DNA from: Oscillospiraceae bacterium
Lineage (GTDB): Bacteria; Bacillota; Clostridia; Oscillospirales; Oscillospiraceae
Assembly: GCA_009778485.1 (NCBI GenBank)
Contig: WRJQ01000009.1
Location: forward strand, 1-46,612
Direction: 5' to 3'
Length of the DNA stretch: 46,612 nucleotides
Shown: piece after piece, positions 43,101 through 46,612 of the stretch
Layout: every line of letters begins with the position of its first letter
Numbering within the stretch: the stretch's first letter is position 1
The notes under the pieces: generated by a model
Databases searched by the model: none
Told to the model about the DNA's origin: nothing
Seen by the model: only the letters and a program-made list of their open reading frames with translations
Made by a program: the position numbers and the translations under genes

Positions 43101-46100
43101 CTCAGTATCCGCTCATATCCTGCGCTGTTTACCGCTATGCGGTAGTCGGAGCGGCCGGTGTTCGCGGCCTGGGCTTCATAGACTGCGCCGGAGGGGGAGG
43201 TCCACTTGGTCCCCGGCTGCGCGTCATAGACCTGGTAATTCTCAGGGCCGGGGGCCTTCACATTGACGACGAGCATCGTCCTTCCGGAGCCCTGCCAGTT
43301 ATCGATCGTATACCAGCTTTGCAGCGCAACCTGCCTGTTGGCCTCGTGCGCGGCCCTCGCGTGGGCCTCGACCGTCGCGTTGCCTTGTGTTACGTAGGGG
43401 TCAAGGTAGAACGTGAACGCCTCGACGCCGTCCTCGTCGATATATGTCCCCGGTGGCAAAAGGTCATAGAACGTGCCCTCTGTCAGTTGCCTGAATATCT
43501 TGTTATCGGCAAGGTCTTCGAGCTTCTCCTCGCGGGTGGCGCCGGGGACAAGAGCCGGGTTGTAATAGATGTTCTCGTAGACCCGTACCGACTGGTGGAT
43601 CGACTTCAGCGCATTTACTCCGTCGTTCGTCACGGTGCTGTCCGTATAGTATCCGTTCCTTGGGTTGCTCGCGTCATGGCGGTCAGCCGTGTTTATTTTG
43701 TCGATGACCGTCGTCGCGGTCGTCCTGTTAAGGTTGATGTATGTGTAGTGCTGCTGCACCGACCGGTCTGTTGCGGTATATGCCGGTGCTGTCGCTGACC
43801 CGGGGTCATAGTTTGCGTAAGGGGTGCCGTACAGCTCATGGCTGCGCTCCATCGCTGCCCGCTGATATTGCGATACCGCTTCTGTCACTCCGGTCGCCCC
43901 CGGCCAGCTTGAAGCGTAGATAGTGTTGTAGGGCACGGTGTTCCTTACTGTGCCCTGGCTGTCTATAACGGCGAAAGAGTGGATGTCGTGAAGAGTCGCA
44001 GTGTCAACGCGCGCGTAGCTCGCACCGTCTACCACCCCTCCGTCGAGCAGCGCGCGGACTCTGTTCGTGGAGTTGAGCTCGACGGTGAAATACGGCGTGA
44101 CGTCGACCCGGAAGCGGCTGTTCGTATGGATGTACTTTACCTCGTATGTGCCGCGCGGCAGCATCAGTTGGTTGGAGGCGTTCATCGGCGCCCCCGGGTT
44201 TTGCAGTTGCGTGCCGTCCGTCGAGGTGAAGTAGTATATGCCGTTCATGCCATAGGAGATGTCCCCTACCGCGTAAACGGTCGCGGGGCCGGTTCTCATC
44301 ACTTCGCCGGCTTTTGCCCACTCGTTGTTGAAGACGGTCTTGTACCATATTTCTACAGGCGCGTACCCCTTGTCGTATGCCTTGCCTGCGGCGGGGTGGT
44401 CGCCGTCGAAGTTCGTGGACATCTGCGCCGTGAGCCTTCCGCTGTTCGGGTTGAAGGTCTCTATGTATTCAGTATATGTCACATAGGTCTTGGTAATGCT
44501 GTAGTCGTCTTTCGTCAGCGGCACGCCCCGAAGGAACTTATTTTCACCGTCGATTATTTCCACCGTGTAATCTTTCGCGTAATAGTTCCTGGGGTCCTCG
44601 TTGTCGATGTCGGTGTTTATCTTGTCCGGCTCCGCGCGGGTCAGGTAGTACCCTTCCGCTTCCGTGCGGAGCCTGAATGTGTAGGCTTCGTTCGGCATGC
44701 GGAGGATTGGTATGGATACCGGGTTAGTGACGCTGCCTTCCGATAGCTTGTTGATCGCGCTGTAGAGGGGGAAAACGCTGTTGTTGGCATAGTTGGCGAT
44801 ATGGTACTCCAGCGTCCTGTACCCGAGCCCGCCCGTGTTGTGCACGACCGGCGCGTAGTTGTATGGCTTGCCTGCCGCCGTGCGGGTGTGGGTGTACTTG
44901 GGGTCGCCCGTGTACGCGCCGTAGCCGAGCGTCGGGGTCGCGGGTTTCGCAACCGCGCCCAGCTCTCCCGCTACCCATGTTTCCCGCTCTTCCGGATCGC
45001 TGCCTTTGCCTTCGCCCGGGTCGCCAATCTCGTCTATGCCCGTGAGCGTCAGCGTAGCTTTGAGGTCGGTATCTACGTTATATCCGTATCCCGGGCCTTC
45101 GCCCCTGGGGTACCTGACGAGTACCCAGCGGTACAGGAAGTTGTAGTATGAGTCGCTGCGGGCGTCAAAAGCCGAAGGGGTGTGCAGCAGGTTGATGTTC
45201 GCCGTCTTGCCCGAAGGGGCGATCGTCGCGGTCGCCGCGTTGATTTGCGCTGCTGCCTGGCCGACGAACGGCAGGTTGGACATGCCGGGGTCGGCGTTGT
45301 TAAAGACGTCGTTCCCGCATATCCCCATTATCTCGCCGCCGCCGGCTTCGCTGAGTTCGATGTCTATATCGACATAGTGCGGCTGCGTGCTTCGTACCGC
45401 CCTGCGCTGGTAGCGCACTTCCCAGATGAGGTAATAGTACTTCTCATTGCCTATGTCGTCGTATGTCAGGTATTTGCCGTCGCCAAGGTACAGGCCGTCG
45501 TCGACGTCCATGGCGGTGAATACCGAGCCTGCGGGTTTCGCCCCCCAGTTCGGGCTCGTCTGCCAGCTTTCGTATTTGAACAGTGTTTCGTCTGAGGGCC
45601 TGTAGTACCTCACGGCGAAGTCGACGGGCGGCGCGACGAATGTGTTGAGCTTGACTGACAGGGGCGCGGATGTTTTCGAGTTTTCCTGCGAGTACTGCCC
45701 GCCCGGCGTGAAGTTTGCGGTCGCGGAAAAGCTGTTGGTATACCCGTTGGCGATTTTGTCCGGGATATACGAGAAGCGGACGTTGATTACTGTTGTCGAT
45801 CCGCCGGTCAGGCGCCTCCAGTTTCGAAAGACGACTTCTTTATTGACGTTGTCGAGTTCGTAGTACAGGCCCGTCTGGTCGCCCGGCAGGTAGTCGCCGT
45901 TGCCGTCCCTGGCGGGTTCGGGCATGATGTCGTGTTCGATTCTCGATGTGTTGAGTGCCGCGGTGACTGTGTACTTCTCGGCGTCCGTAGGGGGGCTTGA
46001 CCATGTGGCTTGCGGGCGCGCTTCGAAGATGTACATCGGCATGCGCACTTCAATCTCGTTCGGTTGCGCGTCGACGCCGTCGGGGGGCGAGACGCGTATG

Positions 46101-46354
46101 TTCATCACTACTCCGCAGGGCGTGATGCCGCTCGTGTTTGGGTACAGCGAGTCGTAGGGCGGCGTCAGCTCGAGGTCGCGCCTGTTCGCGTCGGTGTAGC
46201 GCGCGGCGTTTGTCTCGGGCACGTTCCAGTCGAGGTACAGCACGAACTCGGTGTCCGCCCTGGCTGAATATGGCAATGCCGGCCCCGCATAGGCAGCCAG
46301 CATCAGCAATGTCAGCAATACGCTCGTGATTCTCCTTGCGTGTTTCTTTTTCAT
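37145..46354 (-). CDS. Giant LPXTG-anchored surface protein with isopeptide (FctA-like) domains and InlB B-type repeats
   Basis: A 3069-residue secreted protein. A signal peptide (MKKKHARRITSVLLTLLMLAAYAGPALPYSARA, given in part) is followed by a ~1400-residue region rich in Tyr/Asn/Thr that I do not recognise. Next come a DUF11-like domain (residues ~1417-1568, IIEYTLAVQNIDVLPLRGVTVVDTLP), four pilin-type FctA/Spy0128-like domains (~1572-2105, pattern GEFEFVL...YTFxVxE...YTVTI) and about ten InlB B/Flg_new-like repeats (~2107-2850, pattern YTVxYxPGEHG...GWxFxGW...YTALW). An acidic linker follows, then LPQTG at 3031-3035, a hydrophobic helix and a KRRKRG tail. Sortase should attach it to the wall. 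The start ATG 46354 has AAGGGGAG upstream. An adhesive or fibre-forming role is inferred. Confidence 0.93.
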   Translation of the reverse strand: MKKKHARRITSVLLTLLMLAAYAGPALPYSARADTEFVLYLDWNVPETNAARYTDANRRDLELTPPYDSLYPNTSGITPCGVVMNIRVSPPDGVDAQPNEIEVRMPMYIFEARPQATWSSPPTDAEKYTVTAALNTSRIEHDIMPEPARDGNGDYLPGDQTGLYYELDNVNKEVVFRNWRRLTGGSTTVINVRFSYIPDKIANGYTNSFSATANFTPGGQYSQENSKTSAPLSVKLNTFVAPPVDFAVRYYRPSDETLFKYESWQTSPNWGAKPAGSVFTAMDVDDGLYLGDGKYLTYDDIGNEKYYYLIWEVRYQRRAVRSTQPHYVDIDIELSEAGGGEIMGICGNDVFNNADPGMSNLPFVGQAAAQINAATATIAPSGKTANINLLHTPSAFDARSDSYYNFLYRWVLVRYPRGEGPGYGYNVDTDLKATLTLTGIDEIGDPGEGKGSDPEERETWVAGELGAVAKPATPTLGYGAYTGDPKYTHTRTAAGKPYNYAPVVHNTGGLGYRTLEYHIANYANNSVFPLYSAINKLSEGSVTNPVSIPILRMPNEAYTFRLRTEAEGYYLTRAEPDKINTDIDNEDPRNYYAKDYTVEIIDGENKFLRGVPLTKDDYSITKTYVTYTEYIETFNPNSGRLTAQMSTNFDGDHPAAGKAYDKGYAPVEIWYKTVFNNEWAKAGEVMRTGPATVYAVGDISYGMNGIYYFTSTDGTQLQNPGAPMNASNQLMLPRGTYEVKYIHTNSRFRVDVTPYFTVELNSTNRVRALLDGGVVDGASYARVDTATLHDIHSFAVIDSQGTVRNTVPYNTIYASSWPGATGVTEAVSQYQRAAMERSHELYGTPYANYDPGSATAPAYTATDRSVQQHYTYINLNRTTATTVIDKINTADRHDASNPRNGYYTDSTVTNDGVNALKSIHQSVRVYENIYYNPALVPGATREEKLEDLADNKIFRQLTEGTFYDLLPPGTYIDEDGVEAFTFYLDPYVTQGNATVEAHARAAHEANRQVALQSWYTIDNWQGSGRTMLVVNVKAPGPENYQVYDAQPGTKWTSPSGAVYEAQAANTGRSDYRIAVNSAGYERILSGFVINYNLVTTYANIFDRSDNAGNFNAYNVVAYRNRNSMTLANGGTLASGTTVPASAPWNYNAGGAFTATGGISTVAPATRSFFTHLEVEPSSGGVTRPQDDGNHDTVYASLTTAFSNPTSYTYGVSKHVRSQSDPDFVQEAETVPGGEYSYQLHFLSAPVNIFSDVKIYDILEGDDAGDWKGTLVSVDVSYAVSQGCAPVVYYSTAPPGDLKFLSDPEFGVFKLTEQAKFDAELDGVPIWTTQIPADRSAITAIAVDFSKATNGTDFKLQKGESIYAVVNMRAPTDPLVYQPIIASGLAAVNRIGYFTVETDSYNTSSKKDEVRWSETTYVTMRDVEFDIAKSSFPESGTQADAQAVDKGEIIEYTLAVQNIDVLPLRGVTVVDTLPQGVTLDTSAVRYYTGTDPSRALPLPSWITLTRSDIDSGDGRMLEFAIGEINAQQTISLVIPVKVDEDIAFGTYLPNTASIISVNGADYDVESETTYHQVYPRVTIDGSVALADRHLRAGEFEFVLKKEDGTEISRAVNDKDGAFVFPPLDFKTPGTYTFIVEEASGTVPTGNLPNGAPGTITYDGAKYTVTIVVEEIPGGGMTTETTIELAGGGEADLEFSNDYLPDPVFMPLELSKLQGGRAMKADGEFSFTVVDMTAASPTYGQPVDVYGLDGAAVPAGLISSISGLTEFRLRFTQPGVYTFELRENIPTDGSGLDKVTYDEEVYTITITVGKTSVDPNATPTPLNSALRNDGKLSIDALPVIKNAAGEDARISFTNKYTPAPVTEQLVGTKVLTGGRPLAEEEFEFILTDATDPSAPVELERVKNAADGSIVFSQITYDEADAGTYGKTFTYVISEVDSGDASITYADPITVKVIIGIDRDNGVLSSSVTGVGAGGFVITNKYTPEPVYVSLSATKRLADNAALAAGQFTFDLIDETNPDPNYHRRIERVTNEAGGAVVFSAISYTQPSATPYLYRIEEYKGASPDPTMSYDTAVYHISVMVTQNAFDGKLNAGTPVITGGGPVVFSNYRNYEVDFRMNDGTENTHDTQTVDHGKSVSDAMPAEPVRPGYVFMSWNTLPDGTGDEFSPGTAVTDDVTVYAVWSKVLYNVIYSVGEAGSEHGTWDPGDYNGYGLSYNDLTPSAPDAGVYREDHWIFAGWEPGWSGIVTDVNANLPQDDEIDPVTGVHTRTITYVATWVEEGKHNVIIKPGYHGTFDEAEYRIYNSEDDYDCPELDSVPEGDPGWAFDGWEYSTNAEGYHIYTAKWRQVEYLIAFYDNGGTIEDGDELRTANYEDTLSGKGEMPPDPVLEHYVFMGWNTLPEGNGEPFTGDTLITSSLDLYAQWEGEACTVIYAPGAHGDFTAQSNDARYDDPTPQFRGDPMLLHEPGWSFAGWDVEISDTVTGSVTYTALWDQDEYTIIYDPGEHGKWDPDDYTTAELHYGDPTPAEPEPGLLTHETHYHFVGWDHVWSATVSGTMTYTALWDEDEKYTIAYTPGEHGTFDPAVYQGLYMGEDTPEYAEPEGDPGWEFAGWAPESGRDTDWRAKVDGDEQYVAIWTAIEYTVIYDFGEIGGSGGATTPGLKYGDPTPLPPELPPESDIMPGYEFDGWEPDMYGTVTEDITYAAKWKKISYIVTYNSNGSFNDNQFEEVYYGETTDGVDPPARPGYIFTGWATEYDAEEPDYDGLLPVYGNITVYALWEMEEYTVTFDPGEHGNWDAGDFTFDGFYYDDSMPQPPETGGAQGWAFDGWGVVRDGVITRASIDETVRGNEVYIALWKLNTPPQPPHLPQEQLAAVPTGQDDVDEPKEPFKLEDPVEPEGDGKNGEGTTSEAIETSGEDDELSPEELDGETHHTLNPNLILHEGQGQQEFPGIDFYEHQPDAAPGGKVHEFPPNPRSSEHMISPEHRDDGEVIFVEFDDFDAPLGEWRWDNDSGEWVFEEYPQSETMDAVQDFVDLTDLPQTGVNRALATSLLLAGLSALSFGLLTSLFGVKRRKRG
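37801..40040 (-). repeat. Ten InlB B-type repeats inside the giant surface protein
   Basis: Roughly ten consecutive units of 65-90 residues share the frame YxVxYxPGxHG, then YxDPTPxxPE, GWxFxGW and YTAxW. Copies differ at the DNA level, so they are old rather than recent duplications. Units 6 and 7 are the closest pair by eye. Confidence 0.8.
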
Positions 46355-46395
46355 CCTATTCTCCCCTTCCTGTTTGAAAACCGACCCTTGTGTTC

Positions 46396-46612
46396 TGTTC
46401 AGGTACCCACTACCTCCAGGCGCTTCATTTCATTTCTTTCGCTCGAATGCGCATCCATGCGCATACTCGCGCGCTCCGCATAAATTCCATATGTATCGAA
46501 TCGAAGCCTGCTTCGATTCGAAGAGGAGCTGCGATGAAGCGAGCGAGCGTTACAGCTTGCTGTAATGCGAGACTTAGCGCAATCCGCAGCGACGAGCTTC
46601 GCTTGCGAAATG
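46396..46612. mobile_element. Second copy of the inverted-repeat element, cut by the window edge
   Basis: It begins with TGTTCAGGTACCC at 46396 and continues CCAGGCGCTTCA, as at 21403. It shares the hairpin arms TCGAATCGAAGC/GCTTCGATTCGA (46496-46521) and the downstream GC-rich body nearly base for base, with an additional ~40 bp between terminus and hairpin. The right terminus lies beyond the window. It starts 42 bp upstream of the giant surface protein's start codon, in the same orientation as the smc copy. Confidence 0.75.

Noticed and set aside
46326-46565. Short + strand frame across the right-edge repeat
   Set aside because: It runs through the inverted-repeat element and the adhesin leader; it shows no conserved protein pattern.

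Overview
The window looks like chromosome of a GC-rich (mid-fifties percent by eye) anaerobic Firmicute of the class Clostridia. The basis is: the Firmicutes-type cluster def-fmt-rsmB-rlmN-prpC-prkC-rsgA; a PASTA-domain Ser/Thr kinase; an SLH-domain surface protein together with an LPXTG-anchored protein; an acyl-CoA dehydrogenase with bifurcation-type EtfB and ferredoxin-domain EtfA; and a formate/nitrite channel. No species is claimed. No CRISPR array, rRNA or phage structural gene was seen.

Layout. (1) 1-1659: the 3' end of an AT-richer Rhs toxin gene, a small two-helix membrane protein that is probably its immunity protein, and a decayed displaced piece of another Rhs tip. (2) 1660-9288 (+): a tightly packed operon for N-terminal formyl-Met handling (def, fmt), rRNA methylation (rsmB, rlmN), the PrpC/PrkC phosphatase-kinase pair and the ribosome assembly GTPase RsgA. 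(3) 9286-10462: a tyrosine recombinase gene between the convergent genes rsgA and leuS, flanked by inverted TAGTTAG-type repeats and carrying a dif-like 28-bp palindrome upstream. (4) 10454-21379 (-): one long operon-like run, smc-ftsY-rdgB-(nadD-yqeK fusion)-LCP protein-rsfS-leuS, mostly with 4-nt ATGA/TTGA overlaps. (5) 21403-21601: a roughly 200-bp element with terminal inverted repeats, found again at the right edge (46396 onward) and as a remnant near 16832-16860.

(6) 21725-24495 (+): tRNA-Gly(TCC), then a membrane hybrid histidine kinase ending in a receiver and an intact bacteriohemerythrin domain. (7) 24567-27917: a DHH phosphoesterase (-) and a secreted YcdB-like protein with SLH modules (+). 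(8) 27996-30865 (+): rpsB with promoter, structured leader and an rpsB/tsf terminator, then tsf and an MBL-fold hydrolase, followed by a 35-bp duplicated piece of that hydrolase gene. (9) 30869-32634 (-): thiT under a clear TPP riboswitch and its own promoter, and a formate/nitrite transporter. (10) 32690-36826: a LuxR-type regulator divergent from an acyl-CoA dehydrogenase-etfB-etfA operon. (11) 36827-37144: a gene-free stretch with a 19-bp-stem terminator, palindromic repeats and a 34-bp tandem repeat. (12) 37145-46354 (-): one 3069-residue wall-anchored protein with pilin-type isopeptide domains, about ten InlB B-type repeats and an LPQTG sorting signal.

How the genes fit together: most of the window is translation, ribosome-assembly and chromosome-segregation housekeeping in dense operons. 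Accessory material sits at operon boundaries: the Rhs tip, the recombinase cassette, the inverted-repeat element and the adhesin. The most interesting candidates for something new are the recombinase cassette with its dif-like palindrome, and the inverted-repeat element that lies just upstream of both smc and the giant adhesin in the same orientation.
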